A stretch of 39,225 nucleotides of DNA. Source: Domibacillus robiginosus (GTDB lineage Bacteria; Bacillota; Bacilli; Bacillales; Domibacillaceae). The translations under genes and the position numbers were made by a program. Where the stretch lies: the NCBI RefSeq assembly GCF_000966195.1, contig NZ_LAHL01000067.1, forward strand, positions 1 through 39,225, read 5' to 3'. Positions 7,619-16,823 of this stretch are shown here, in pieces (the stretch's first letter is position 1; each line of letters begins with the position of its first letter). The notes under the pieces are model-generated. The model was not told the DNA's origin. It searched no databases and worked only from the letters and a program-made list of their open reading frames with translations.

Positions 7619-7727
7619 GCGTCCTGCCCTCACAGGGGGAAACTCTCAACTACTATCGGCACTAAAGAGCTTAACGGCCGTGTTCGGGATGGGAACGGGT
7701 GTAACATCTTCGCTGTTGCCATCAGAC
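7619..7727 (-). rRNA. 5S rRNA gene, orphan and probably degenerate
   Basis: The minus strand carries recognisable 5S rRNA sequence: an ACACCCGTTCCCAT block, CCGAACACGG, GTTAAGCTCTT, GTGCCGATAGTAGT, and TTTCCCCCTGTGAG followed by GGGCAGGAC. The upstream spacer contains TTATCCAGTTTTGAAGGAACAA, typical of Bacillus 23S-5S spacers, but no 23S sequence precedes it. The gene ends GGACGC followed by seven T residues, so the 3' strand of helix I (usually GCTGCCAGGC) is missing and the 5' strand GTCTGATGGC has no partner. Several internal bases also differ from the usual Bacillus sequence. It is most likely a leftover of a deleted rRNA operon, possibly a pseudogene. Confidence 0.75.
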
Positions 7728-8020
7728 TGTGTATGGAACAAAATTGTTCCTTCAAAACTGGATAATCTCTGTAAAGTAACGGCAATACCGGGTCATATGT
7801 TATCCAGCGTCGAGCACGATTTTTGTATTTCTTTTATTTTTTCGATATGCAACGCGATTCCATTTCGAATAGCGATTTTGATGCAGATTAAAAAATAAAA
7901 ATTTCTTTAAGCACTTCTTTTTTACTTTTTATTCTATAATTGGTTAATATTACTACTCCAACAAAAGCTGTTTAATCGCTTCATATGTTTATGCGAATAA
8001 TGACTTTGCTGTAACAAACA

Positions 8021-8063
8021 AAAAACAAGCGCGATTCTTTTCTAGAAAAGAATCACGCTTGTT
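8021..8063 (-). terminator. terminator after the DUF1292 gene
   Basis: Read leftward, AACAAGCGTGATTCTTTT pairs almost perfectly with AAAAGAATCGCGCTTGTT and is followed by a T-rich tail. It lies about 50 nt after the stop codon at 8114. Confidence 0.88.
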
Positions 8064-8113
8064 ATACAGCTCTTACCAAACAAATGTATGATCATAGAAA
8101 GCTGTCGGGTTGA

Positions 8114-8377
8114 TCAGCCTTGCTCCGCCTCTTGAAACGCAGCAGCTACTTTTTCAAATTCCTCATCATCTTCAATGACGGTTAACTGCTCTACACTTTC
8201 GCCCTTCAAAAAGAACACATTGATGTCTTCGTCCGATGCTTCGTTAAGCTCTTCCACCAAACTAACCGCTGCATATTGAGTTCCGTCGATCTTCAACATC
8301 CCGAGCACTTCAATTTCCTCTTCCTGGTCGTTTTCACCTTCCAGCGTAAAAATATCGCCTACTTGAATTTCTTCCAT
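8114..8377 (-). CDS. DUF1292 family protein (YrzB-like)
   Basis: This 87-residue, very acidic protein matches the DUF1292 family widespread in Firmicutes. Recognisable parts are the N-terminal beta-rich module (GDIFTLEGENDQEEEIEVLGMLKIDGTQYAAVS) and the EDDEEFEKVAAAF ending. It has no signal peptide or catalytic motif, and its molecular role is unknown. A strong AGAGGAGG lies 7 nt before the ATG. The gene has its own terminator and lies downstream of the germination operon, separated by about 140 nt without a visible terminator. Confidence 0.85.
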   Translation of the reverse strand: MEEIQVGDIFTLEGENDQEEEIEVLGMLKIDGTQYAAVSLVEELNEASDEDINVFFLKGESVEQLTVIEDDEEFEKVAAAFQEAEQG

Positions 8378-8520
8378 ACCAATTCCTCCTCTGTTTCCAT
8401 TATTGGATTGATTCCTTCAAACAGTATCTCCACCAAGCCATTTTTTATTTTTCCCATTTGTTCCAGCATACGCCAAACAAAACAGGACAACATGTTTATA
8501 CCCTTTTTTAAAAGAAAATC

Positions 8521-8778
8521 TTATTTTTCATCTTTATTTTCTTTTGCTTTTTTCTCTTGTGAAAGGACCTTCCAGTAGTAGACAATCAACAAAACACAAA
8601 GCAGCGCAAAAACAATTATTTCAGCAGGTCTCATAATCGAAAACGGATTGAGTATGTGGTTTATAGAAAGTCTCAGGTTATACCCTTGAATGATGTCCAG
8701 CAGCAGCATCAAGCCGAATAATATCACCGCTACTAATACGGGAACACCAATCATTTTTATAGCAACAGTCTTCATCAT
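8521..8778 (-). CDS. small two-helix membrane protein, germinant receptor D-type subunit
   Basis: This 85-residue protein has two transmembrane helices (about residues 8-28 and 53-71), a short extracytoplasmic loop and a highly charged C-terminal tail (SQEKKAKENKDEK). Its size and topology, and its place as the last gene of a germinant receptor operon 22 nt after the B gene, fit the D-type proteins encoded with some Bacillus and Clostridium receptors and reported to modulate germination. Sequence conservation in this class is low, so the call rests largely on context. Confidence 0.65.
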   Translation of the reverse strand: MMKTVAIKMIGVPVLVAVILFGLMLLLDIIQGYNLRLSINHILNPFSIMRPAEIIVFALLCVLLIVYYWKVLSQEKKAKENKDEK

Positions 8779-8800
8779 TATCCACCTAGCCTCTCGGTTG

Positions 8801-9913
8801 TTACTTCATCGCCAGCTGTTTTTTTTGTTTTTTCCTATTTTTTAAGACGACACTTACCAGCAAAAGAAGCGGAAAAATCACCTGAAACGGCAAATGTAAA
8901 TAAAGGGGCACTATATCCAAACCTTCCTGAATGTGCTCCGAGAAATTGCTCGCTATTCCTACAGATAAAAACAGCGTAATAAACCCTAAAGGAAAAACAA
9001 GATGAGACGATTCTTTTACTTTAAATAAGCTCGTCGCTCCCATAACCGCCACATAAAAGAATATAGTGATTTTAAAGAACCCGCCAATAACTACACCAAT
9101 CATAAAAAATACATCCAGACGTTCAAGAAATTCCGCAACATTAATTGTTTGTATAGTGGAGAGCAGCGGAAAATTGGAACGTGATAGCAGGCTGAATCCA
9201 AGAACACTTAAATTGACTGCCATCGTAACCGACAAAACGAACCCGCTGAACAGCAAAGCATAAAGCCCTACACGCTTAGCTTTTTTCAGTTGGTTTAAAT
9301 ATGGATAGATCATGGTGAAAACCACGATTTCTCCGAAAGGGAAAAAAACAGATTCGCCGATTGCTTTGATCAATGTTACCGGTCCCTCTTCTAAAACCGG
9401 TTGTAAATTTTTAGTATCAATAGAACCATTTAAAACAAGAAGAAGTAAAGAAGTGAGGGCAAGGATAGATACAACAACAAAAAGAATCTCTCCTGTCCTT
9501 GCCAATGTTTCGATCCCTTTTCTAACCGTATAAACAACCAAAACCATCCATAGCAAATTAACAATAAACAGAGGAGTTTCTGGATATGCGAATATGACAA
9601 GCATTTCTCCGTAGTCCCGCAATACCCGGGCAGCGAGGTAGAAAAGATACAGAACATATAAAAACGCAAAAATCTTTCCAAAGAAAGGCCCCCAGATTTT
9701 CGCCATGTATTCTGTAGGTACAAGTCCTGGATAGTAAGAGCCTACTTTGTAGTAAAGTAGAAATAAAAGCAAGCCTCCCACCATGCCGCCCAGAACGGCC
9801 AGCCAGGCATCCTGTTTTGCTGTTAACCCCACAGGGATAAGAAGTGAACTTCCGAGCTGAAACAATATGATGAGCACAAACAGCTGGCGGGGACTAATTT
9901 TTGCGTTCTCCAT
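8801..9913 (-). CDS. spore germination protein, GerAB-family receptor subunit B
   Basis: This 370-residue, ten-helix protein belongs to the GerAB family, a branch of the APC transporter fold. It sits in the spore inner membrane and is thought to bind the germinant. It starts with ISPRQLFVLIILFQLGSSLLIPVG; the partly unwound first helix of the APC fold is at that glycine-rich point. Later landmarks are VPTEYMAKIWGP and GESVFFPFGEIVVFTMIYP. The ribosome binding site AAGGAAGTGA precedes the ATG at 9913. It lies 23 nt after the C gene and 22 nt before the D-type gene. Confidence 0.92.
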   Translation of the reverse strand: MENAKISPRQLFVLIILFQLGSSLLIPVGLTAKQDAWLAVLGGMVGGLLLFLLYYKVGSYYPGLVPTEYMAKIWGPFFGKIFAFLYVLYLFYLAARVLRDYGEMLVIFAYPETPLFIVNLLWMVLVVYTVRKGIETLARTGEILFVVVSILALTSLLLLVLNGSIDTKNLQPVLEEGPVTLIKAIGESVFFPFGEIVVFTMIYPYLNQLKKAKRVGLYALLFSGFVLSVTMAVNLSVLGFSLLSRSNFPLLSTIQTINVAEFLERLDVFFMIGVVIGGFFKITIFFYVAVMGATSLFKVKESSHLVFPLGFITLFLSVGIASNFSEHIQEGLDIVPLYLHLPFQVIFPLLLLVSVVLKNRKKQKKQLAMK

Positions 9914-9936
9914 CGCTTTTCACTTCCTTTTTATTC

Positions 9937-11160
9937 CTATTTGTTTTTCATTTCCGACAGATAGGAATTATTTCTTAGACCTGTTCGGCGGATATACGAC
10001 TCCACTGTTACATCCACATCTAAATTCGGAAAAATTTCATCTTCCCATTTCTTTTCGATCTTTTTCCATTCTGCTGGTTCATCACGATGGAATACTTCCC
10101 CGAACCCGAATATGTCTGCTTTTATCTTTTGGGTGTAATGGAGAGATGACTCAATATTTCTCTTCACCTCTTCACCTACATCCCGCTCTATTTTTTCCAG
10201 CGTTTTTGGATCTTTTAGATTAACCGGCACAATGACTTCCCCTATGTCACCTTCCATATGAACGTGAACAGAAATATGCGGCTTTCCATTCTTCATTTCT
10301 GCCGATACATTCGTTTTCTGGCGGGCCAGGCGGTAAGAAATGCCATCTTTGCGGCCTTCCCATTCTGTCGTAACGGTTGTGCTCTGAATTCGGTCCAAAA
10401 TCCAGAGCACAGCTCTTGCATCTGCGCCATCAATCCAACCCGCCAACTTTCCGTTTTTAAAAATAGCGTTGCCGTTTGCCTCAACAGTCATTGGCAGGTC
10501 GGTTGCTTGAAGGCTCTCCTGTTTGGCTCCTTCTTTCGGATCACCTTTTACAGTAAAGCCGCTGATCATCGGTTCTCGGCCAGGCGATACAAGCGCGGTA
10601 ATAATTTCTTCGAGGTCAATGTTTATATTCTCACCCATTGCCTTTTCCGTTGATTCCAACGTTTGCATAATTTTTTGAGAGGGAACTTTATCCAAAGCAG
10701 TCAAGGTTGTAATGAGGTCCTTTGCTTTTACTTCGCGGGCAATGACCACAGCTGTTGTGACCCGGAATTGAGAACCTCTGTCAAATGCCTCCAACACAGG
10801 TCCAATACCATCTTTTTGAGCTAACTCTTCACTGACTACGACAAGATTGGTATGAGAGTAATATGGTTCCCGTGAAATTTTCCTCGACATATTCCCATGT
10901 ACTTCCATAATCGTATCGCCAGTAGCTGTATACACAGAGACAGGCGGACTTTGACCGCCGCCTCCTCCCTGCAGACCGCCGGCAATATTTGCGGGGTTAA
11001 AAAATTGGTACGAAGCCTCGTATTGCCCGGCTTCAGTCCGGTCAATACCTATAGCAGCGACCATGGCTATCTCGTTCAGCTGTCTCTCACTCCAGCAGCC
11101 GGATGTAAAAACAGATAAGCTAGCCAGCAATCCAAACAGAAAAGTACGTTTACGATTCAT
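9937..11160 (-). CDS. spore germination lipoprotein, GerAC-family receptor subunit C
   Basis: This 407-residue lipoprotein of the Ger(x)C family has a signal peptide with lipobox FTSGC (Cys22). The conserved N-terminal domain starts CWSERQLNEIAMVAAIGIDR, and the C-terminal domain contains FHRDEPAEWKKIEKKW. It is anchored to the outer face of the spore inner membrane as part of the receptor complex. A Gly/Gln-rich loop (GGLQGGGGGQS) near residue 65 is a minor peculiarity. The start overlaps the end of the A gene by 11 nt. A-C-B gene order is that of B. subtilis gerK rather than gerA. Confidence 0.93.
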   Translation of the reverse strand: MNRKRTFLFGLLASLSVFTSGCWSERQLNEIAMVAAIGIDRTEAGQYEASYQFFNPANIAGGLQGGGGGQSPPVSVYTATGDTIMEVHGNMSRKISREPYYSHTNLVVVSEELAQKDGIGPVLEAFDRGSQFRVTTAVVIAREVKAKDLITTLTALDKVPSQKIMQTLESTEKAMGENINIDLEEIITALVSPGREPMISGFTVKGDPKEGAKQESLQATDLPMTVEANGNAIFKNGKLAGWIDGADARAVLWILDRIQSTTVTTEWEGRKDGISYRLARQKTNVSAEMKNGKPHISVHVHMEGDIGEVIVPVNLKDPKTLEKIERDVGEEVKRNIESSLHYTQKIKADIFGFGEVFHRDEPAEWKKIEKKWEDEIFPNLDVDVTVESYIRRTGLRNNSYLSEMKNK

Positions 11161-12760
11161 TTTGATTCCCCTTTTCTGTGCTTTCGCTTTTAATCGTTCT
11201 CGGCTGAGGAGGAGCTGGCATTTGGCTGCCCGCTTCTCGTTTTACATTATTAGGACTGAAGAGGCCCGGACGTTTTTTTGCTGCCCACCATGGAGCTCGA
11301 ATGACCGTATCCCCTGATTCAACCGGTCTATATGGACCGAGTGGCGCCATGTACGGAACACCAAATGAGCGCAGGCCGCATAGATGAACCGTCAGCATAA
11401 TTAAACCTACAATAATGCCGAAGAAACCGAATGCAGCAGCAAGCCCCATAAACGCAAAACGCAGCAGGCGCACAGAGATCGCTACGGCAAATGAAGGAGT
11501 GGCAAAGCTCGCGATCGCTGTAATCGCTACGACAATGACCATTGGCGGTGACACAATCCCCGCCTGTACAGCAGCCTGCCCAATAACAAGACCTCCGACA
11601 ATGGATACGGTTGATCCAATCGCTTTAGGCAGCCGTAAACCCGCTTCCCGCAAAACCTCAAAAGCCAGCTCCATAATTAACGCTTCAATAACAGCCGGAA
11701 AAGGAACTGATTCCCGCTGGGCAGCGATGATCAGGAGCAGGTGTGTCGGAATCATTTCCTGGTGATATGTGGTAGCAGCGATATACGCGGCCGGTCCAAT
11801 AAGGGAAATAAAGAAAATGAAAATCCGTAAAAGGCGGGTCGCTGAAGCAATGTCAAACCGGAAATAATAATCATCCGGCGTTTGAAAAAACTGTATGAAA
11901 ACAACGGGCACCAACAGCACAAATGGCGTGCCATTCACGAAGATGGCCACACGCCCTTCCAGCAGGTTTCCCGCGATCACATCCGGCCTTTCCGTATGGT
12001 AAATTTGCGGAAAAGGACTGGCCGGCTGGTCTTCAATCAATTGCTCAATATAGCCGGATTCTAAAATGCTGTCGATTTTAATTCTCTTTAACCTTTTCTT
12101 TACTTCTTTTACCACATCATGATCAACGACGTTGTTCAAATACATAATTGACACATTTGTATTGGTCTGGGTGCCTATTTTCATCGACTCTACCCATAAA
12201 TCCGGCGTTCTAATGATTCTGCGGACCATTGAGATGTTTGTAGAAAGGTTTTCGGTAAAGCTTTCTCTTGATCCCCTGATTACGTTCTGGGTAGTCGGCT
12301 CTGAAATAGAACGGGACTCGCCTCCCTGTGTACTTGCAACAGTGAGCGCTTTGTCCGTTCCATCAATGATAATGAGGGTTGCCCCGACTAACAAAGATTC
12401 AAACAGCTTGCTCCATTCTGTTTCTTCCTTTACACCACCCATCGGTATCACTAGATCCGATAAGTTATCCAGCATTTGTGTTCTTGTTTCATCTTGAGAA
12501 GAAGAATCATACTGCATTAACGATTCAATCAAAAAGTCGTTTAATAATTGGTTATCCACCAGCCCCTGCACGTAAATCACAGCCGCTTTTACTTTTGATG
12601 AACCGATTTTTAATTCACGAATGATAATATCAGGACTGTTCCCGAATTTTTGTTTTACCCAAGCAAGATTGTCCTGTAAGCTGCTTGTTATAGCTCCGGG
12701 CATCGGGTCAACTGGCTTGTTTTGATCTGCGTTTTTTTTGCCTTTAAAAAATGGGGACAT
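11150..12760 (-). CDS. spore germination protein, GerAA-family receptor subunit A
   Basis: This 536-residue protein has the GerA architecture. A cytoplasmic N-terminal region (about 1-280) includes PTTQNVIRGSRESFTENLSTN and RTPDLWVESMKIG. A membrane domain of about five helices follows (about 285-480), with RLLRIFIFFISLIGPAAYIA and AIGSTVSIVGGLVIGQAAV, and then a proline-rich polar tail. GerA subunits oligomerise and are reported to act as ion channels opened by germinants. The ATG at 12760 has only a modest ribosome binding site (AGAAAGG, 11 nt upstream). It is the first gene of the A-C-B-D operon. Forespore sigma-G control is expected, but I saw no convincing sigma-G promoter upstream. Confidence 0.93.
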   Translation of the reverse strand: MSPFFKGKKNADQNKPVDPMPGAITSSLQDNLAWVKQKFGNSPDIIIRELKIGSSKVKAAVIYVQGLVDNQLLNDFLIESLMQYDSSSQDETRTQMLDNLSDLVIPMGGVKEETEWSKLFESLLVGATLIIIDGTDKALTVASTQGGESRSISEPTTQNVIRGSRESFTENLSTNISMVRRIIRTPDLWVESMKIGTQTNTNVSIMYLNNVVDHDVVKEVKKRLKRIKIDSILESGYIEQLIEDQPASPFPQIYHTERPDVIAGNLLEGRVAIFVNGTPFVLLVPVVFIQFFQTPDDYYFRFDIASATRLLRIFIFFISLIGPAAYIAATTYHQEMIPTHLLLIIAAQRESVPFPAVIEALIMELAFEVLREAGLRLPKAIGSTVSIVGGLVIGQAAVQAGIVSPPMVIVVAITAIASFATPSFAVAISVRLLRFAFMGLAAAFGFFGIIVGLIMLTVHLCGLRSFGVPYMAPLGPYRPVESGDTVIRAPWWAAKKRPGLFSPNNVKREAGSQMPAPPQPRTIKSESTEKGNQNES

Positions 12761-13183
12761 AGCGCTGCCGACCTTTCTGCTCTTTTTATCTACAGATTTG
12801 CCTAAAAAATAATTTTTATACGTGTCTTTCCTGGCCGGTTCGCAAGCTTTCTGACCCTGCCTTCATTTCATCAAAAAGTAATATTTTTACTTTTTCACCA
12901 ATTAACTCTTTGATGTTTATAGGAGTTATCCAAAAGTGAATCAACGTGCATAAAATATGTACGGTAAAACAAAGAAAACAAAATCTGCTGAGAGCAAACA
13001 AGTTTATTAACTTTTTTACCAGCTTATCGATCCAATGTGCCTTATTGGCCTCACTATTATTTGCATACCTTTACACACTGCATACTTTCCTCTGAACGCC
13101 AAACCTCTTGAAATGATTTGCTCGAGACTCTCTATCTATTTATTTTTTTAAAAATAGCGAATAAATAAACAATTTTTTTCGCA
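12761..13183. other. divergent intergenic region between germination operon and symporter
   Basis: This AT-rich stretch presumably holds the leftward germination promoter and upstream elements of the rightward symporter promoter. The only candidate leftward motif is GTATAA with a poor -10. No RNA gene or repeat was recognised. Confidence 0.4.
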
Positions 13184-13211
13184 TTGACAACCCAACTTTT
13201 CGTCTACTAAT
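13184..13211 (+). promoter_or_regulatory. probable sigma-A promoter of the symporter gene
   Basis: TTGACA (13184-13189) is followed, after 16 nt, by TACTAA (13206-13211). It would give a leader of about 210 nt that includes the hairpin at 13308-13335. Confidence 0.5.
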
Positions 13212-13307
13212 ATGTAATATATTATTCAAAGTGATAGAATTGCTGATGTTGCAGCTACATTTTGTTTATAATCCTGAATACAAGTAAATTAGAAATTGGT
13301 AAAAAAT

Positions 13308-13342
13308 ACTCTTTTGTACAAGTTATCAAAAGAGTCTCTTTT
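13308..13342 (+). promoter_or_regulatory. leader hairpin with T-rich tail upstream of the symporter gene
   Basis: A perfect 9-bp inverted repeat ACTCTTTTG / CAAAAGAGT with a 10-nt loop is followed by CTCTTTTA. It lies about 90 nt before the start codon, inside the predicted leader, and could act as an attenuator or simply protect the mRNA. No T-box or known riboswitch motif accompanies it. Confidence 0.4.
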
Positions 13343-13425
13343 ATGGCTGCATGAGAGGTTTAAAAACTGAGGATGAACCCTTATGTGAAGAATAAACAGC
13401 CTTATTCAGATAGGAGGAACATATA

Positions 13426-14841
13426 ATGGAGCAATTTATTTCGACTATGGTTGCAGAAATAAATAATTTTTTGTGGTCTTATGTGCTCATCATTTTGCTT
13501 ATTGGAGCAGGACTTTACTTTACGTTTCGTTCACGCTTTTTGCAGTTCCGAATGGTAAGAGAAATGATTTCTGTTTTAAAAGAAGGGAAAACAACGAAAG
13601 CTGCTGGACTGTCACCATTCCAGGCTTTTTGCATCAGTATGGCAGCACGTGTTGGAACCGGTAATATTACCGGGATTGCTATTGCCATAGCACTGGGCGG
13701 TCCGGGGGCTATTTTTTGGATGTGGATCATTGCCTTAATTGGTTCAACTTCCGCTTTTGTAGAAAGTACACTTGCTCAAATTTACAAAGTGAAAGACAAA
13801 GAGGGCTTCCGCGGCGGGCCAGCCTATTACATGGAAAGAGGACTGAAAAAACGCTGGATGGGTGCCCTGTTCGCCATCCTGATTACTCTTTCATTCGGGC
13901 TCGTTTTTAATGCCGTACAGTCAAACACAATTACGGTGGCGTTCCAAAGCTCTTTTGGCACTGACCGTCTGACGCTTGGTATCATCATGACGGTTGTTTT
14001 TGCGGCCATTATCTTTGGCGGTATTAAGCGGATCGCAAAAGCTTCTGAATATATCGTTGTCGTCCTGGCTGTTTTCTATATTGGCATGGCGCTGGTTATT
14101 ACGATTATGAACATTGATCAAGTACCTGGCGTTCTTGCCTTAATCGTAAAAAGTGCTTTTGGTTTGGAACAGGCTGCAGGCGGTGCGTTCGGGGCAATGA
14201 TTATGAATGGAATCAAGCGCGGCCTGTTCTCCAATGAAGCGGGAATGGGAAGTGCGCCAAATGCAGCTGCAGCAGCTGTAACGAGCCATCCGGCAAAACA
14301 GGGGCTTGTTCAAGCACTCGGTGTTCTTTTGGATACAGGCGTCATCTGTACAAGCTCTGCCTTTATTATTCTGTTGTCTCCAGTTTACAAGCAAACAGAC
14401 CTTAGCGGTATTGAGCTTACACAAGCATCACTGGCTACACATATTGGTTCATGGGCACCAGGCTTCCTGGCTTTCATGATTTTATTATTTGCATTCAGTA
14501 CATTGATTGGTAACTACTATTATGGGGAAACCAATATTGAATTTTTGAATACAAACAAAATGTGGCTGATGCTGTATCGTGTAGGTGTACTTGCTATGAT
14601 CCTGTTCGGCGCTGTTGCTAAAGTACAGCTTGTGTGGGATCTTGCTGACTTATTCATGGGCTTCATGGTTATTGTCAACCTGATCGCCATTTTGCTTTTA
14701 TCAAAAATTGCCTTCGCTGCATTGAGTGATTATATGACTCAAAAAAGAGCGGGCAAAGATCCTCAATTTTATAAAGAAAGCATTCCAGACTTGGATCAAA
14801 TTGAAGGATGGCCAGAAGAGAAAGAAAACAAAAATATTTAA
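13426..14841 (+). CDS. alanine/glycine:cation symporter (AGCS family)
   Basis: This 471-residue membrane protein of the AGCS family imports alanine or glycine (some members glutamine) with Na+ or H+. Family marks include FCISMAARVGTGNITGIAIAIALGGPGAIFWMW near residues 66-98, GGPAYYMERGL near 126-136 and the loop GIKRGLFSNEAGMGSAPNAAAAA near 263-285. About eleven transmembrane helices are expected. A consensus AGGAGG precedes the ATG. It is a single gene with its own promoter and terminator. Sequence alone does not decide between the AlsT, GlnT and YrbD/AlaP types. Confidence 0.93.
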   Translation: MEQFISTMVAEINNFLWSYVLIILLIGAGLYFTFRSRFLQFRMVREMISVLKEGKTTKAAGLSPFQAFCISMAARVGTGNITGIAIAIALGGPGAIFWMWIIALIGSTSAFVESTLAQIYKVKDKEGFRGGPAYYMERGLKKRWMGALFAILITLSFGLVFNAVQSNTITVAFQSSFGTDRLTLGIIMTVVFAAIIFGGIKRIAKASEYIVVVLAVFYIGMALVITIMNIDQVPGVLALIVKSAFGLEQAAGGAFGAMIMNGIKRGLFSNEAGMGSAPNAAAAAVTSHPAKQGLVQALGVLLDTGVICTSSAFIILLSPVYKQTDLSGIELTQASLATHIGSWAPGFLAFMILLFAFSTLIGNYYYGETNIEFLNTNKMWLMLYRVGVLAMILFGAVAKVQLVWDLADLFMGFMVIVNLIAILLLSKIAFAALSDYMTQKRAGKDPQFYKESIPDLDQIEGWPEEKENKNI

Positions 14842-14879
14842 TCTGGTCTGACGAAACTTCTTTTCGCTTTATTTATTGT

Positions 14880-14922
14880 AAAACAGCCCTTATTCTGAAA
14901 AAGAATAACGGCTGTTTTTTTG
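14880..14922. terminator. bidirectional terminator between symporter and gamma-glutamyltransferase genes
   Basis: AAACAGCCCTTATTC pairs with GAATAACGGCTGTTT across a short loop and has T runs on both sides. It serves the two convergent genes. Confidence 0.9.
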
Positions 14923-14932
14923 TTTATTTAGC

Positions 14933-16588
14933 TTAAAAGCCTAACGCTGCTCCATCCCCGCGAGGATCCGCTCCACCGTGCTTAACACCGGTCTCGGGAT
15001 TGATTAAAATAGCTCCAGCATGCCCCATCGTGTCACTAAAACCCTCTTCAAATTTAATAGAGTGTCCCTTTTGTTTCAGCTCTTGAAGAACGGCTTCTGG
15101 AATACGCGCTTCCATTTTTAAACTATTAGAGTCAGCGCCCCATGTGCGCCCATACAGCCATCGCGGTGCTTCAATGGCAGCTTGAACCCTGTATCCATAG
15201 TCAATTATTCTGGTAACAAGAGCGGCCTGCGTCTGCGGCTGTCCTTCACCGCCCATTGTCCCATAAACAAGGTAAGGATCATCATCTTTCAACAGCATAG
15301 CAGGGTTTAACGTATGAAAAGTACGCTTATTCGGCTCCAGCCGATTTACATGGACTGGATCCAGCGAGAAGAAACTTCCCCTGTTTTGAAGAGTGATCCC
15401 GGTTCCCTCCGGAATGATTCCCGATCCAAAATCATGATAAATACTTTGAATAAAAGAAACGGCATTGCCTTCCTGATCAACCACACCAAGCCAGACTGTG
15501 TCTCCTTTCGGTTCTAATTGTTTATTCAGGTTATTGGCATGTGAGAAATCAATATGAGCCGCCAGATCCTGCCCCCGCTCGCCCGATAGCAGCTTTTGCA
15601 GCGGGATGTCAAGAAACTCAGGATCCGTCAGCCATTCGTCCCGGTCAGCGAAAGCAAGCTTGGTTGCTTCGACTAACAAGTGATAATATTCCGCAGAGCC
15701 TTCCTTAATAAACTGTAAATCAAATTGATTTAAAATGTTTAAAATAGACAGGGAAGCAAATCCTTGTGTATTAGGCGGCAGATTATACGCTTTATACCCG
15801 CGGTAAGGAACAGAAATAGGCTTTACCCAGTCCGAACGGTGGCGTTCGAAATCTTCTTTTGTTAACAAACCGTCATTTTCCTGAACTTCTTTTACAATTT
15901 GTTCTCCTATCTTCCCGTGATAAAGAACTTGACTGCCTTCCTCTGCAATGGCCTCCAGCGTCCGAGCTAAATCCGGCTGCTTCATGATTTCTCCCGTGCG
16001 ATAAGCTGTACCATCTTTTTTTAGAAAGGTATCACGAAACCCTTTGAATCGCTGAAGATATCTAAATTCATGATCGCGTGCATCCAAATTTACATTTGTC
16101 CAGTGCTCCTGGCTCGGTGTTACAGGATACCCATATTTTGCATAAGAAATGGCAGAAGCTAAAAGTTCTTCCCATGATAACGTTCCTCCCATGTATTTCC
16201 GGGAGTGTTTATACGCTTCCTCCCAGCCGGCCACAGCTCCCGGAACGGTGACAGCAGCAAGGTATCCCCGGGCAGGAATAGACGTGTAGTTTCTTTTCTG
16301 ATAAAAATCAATAGTTGCCTTTTGTCCCGCACGTCCGCTGCTGTTTAGGGCATTTATCTTTTTTGTTCGCTGGTTTGATAGTAACCAAAAGCTGTCACCG
16401 CCAATACTATTCATGTGAGGATACACGACAGCTAAAGTGGCGGCTGCCGCAATCGTTGCTTCAATGGCATTTCCTCCCTTTTTCAATATATCAAGACCCA
16501 CTCCCGAAGCCAGATAATGGGGAGCTGTTACCATTCCGCTTCGCGCAAGTGTAGTTGGACGATAAGACTGTGTTACTTGATTGATCAT
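14933..16588 (-). CDS. ywrD: gamma-glutamyltransferase family protein (YwrD-like)
   Basis: This 551-residue Ntn-hydrolase of the gamma-glutamyltranspeptidase family should self-cleave into two chains at the nucleophile Thr364, in the motif GDTVWLGVVDQEGNAVSF. The substrate-pocket signature GSGIIPEGTGITLQNRGSFFS follows, and the PNKRTFHTLNPAMLL and GTMGGEGQPQTQAALV segments are typical. The N-terminal RSGMVTAPHYLASGVGLDILKKGGNAIEATIAAAA is the usual large-chain start. There is no signal peptide, as in B. subtilis YwrD and unlike secreted Ggt, so a cytoplasmic role is likely. GAGGGGG precedes the ATG. It is a single gene and its physiological substrate is unknown. Confidence 0.88.
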   Translation of the reverse strand: MINQVTQSYRPTTLARSGMVTAPHYLASGVGLDILKKGGNAIEATIAAAATLAVVYPHMNSIGGDSFWLLSNQRTKKINALNSSGRAGQKATIDFYQKRNYTSIPARGYLAAVTVPGAVAGWEEAYKHSRKYMGGTLSWEELLASAISYAKYGYPVTPSQEHWTNVNLDARDHEFRYLQRFKGFRDTFLKKDGTAYRTGEIMKQPDLARTLEAIAEEGSQVLYHGKIGEQIVKEVQENDGLLTKEDFERHRSDWVKPISVPYRGYKAYNLPPNTQGFASLSILNILNQFDLQFIKEGSAEYYHLLVEATKLAFADRDEWLTDPEFLDIPLQKLLSGERGQDLAAHIDFSHANNLNKQLEPKGDTVWLGVVDQEGNAVSFIQSIYHDFGSGIIPEGTGITLQNRGSFFSLDPVHVNRLEPNKRTFHTLNPAMLLKDDDPYLVYGTMGGEGQPQTQAALVTRIIDYGYRVQAAIEAPRWLYGRTWGADSNSLKMEARIPEAVLQELKQKGHSIKFEEGFSDTMGHAGAILINPETGVKHGGADPRGDGAALGF

Positions 16589-16823
16589 TATATCCCCCTC
16601 TTCCCTGTGCTCCTATACATATGCTGAATCAATAAAAAATGGATTTTAATATGTAGGTAAAATACGGAATTGCCGCAGAAACCAGCAGCGTAAACATCTT
16701 TAGATCTTTTCATTATTAAACTATAAGGCGGGAAAAATGGAGGGTTTTTTGTTAGAAAATATACCGCCTTTTTTGGCTGCACCCGGTCGTTTTAAAAAAA
16801 TATCATGCAAAGAAAAATAAAAA

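Noticed and set aside
7382-7633. Minus-strand open frame of 83 codons
   Set aside because: It begins inside the 5S-like gene, has no ribosome binding site and no recognisable protein pattern.
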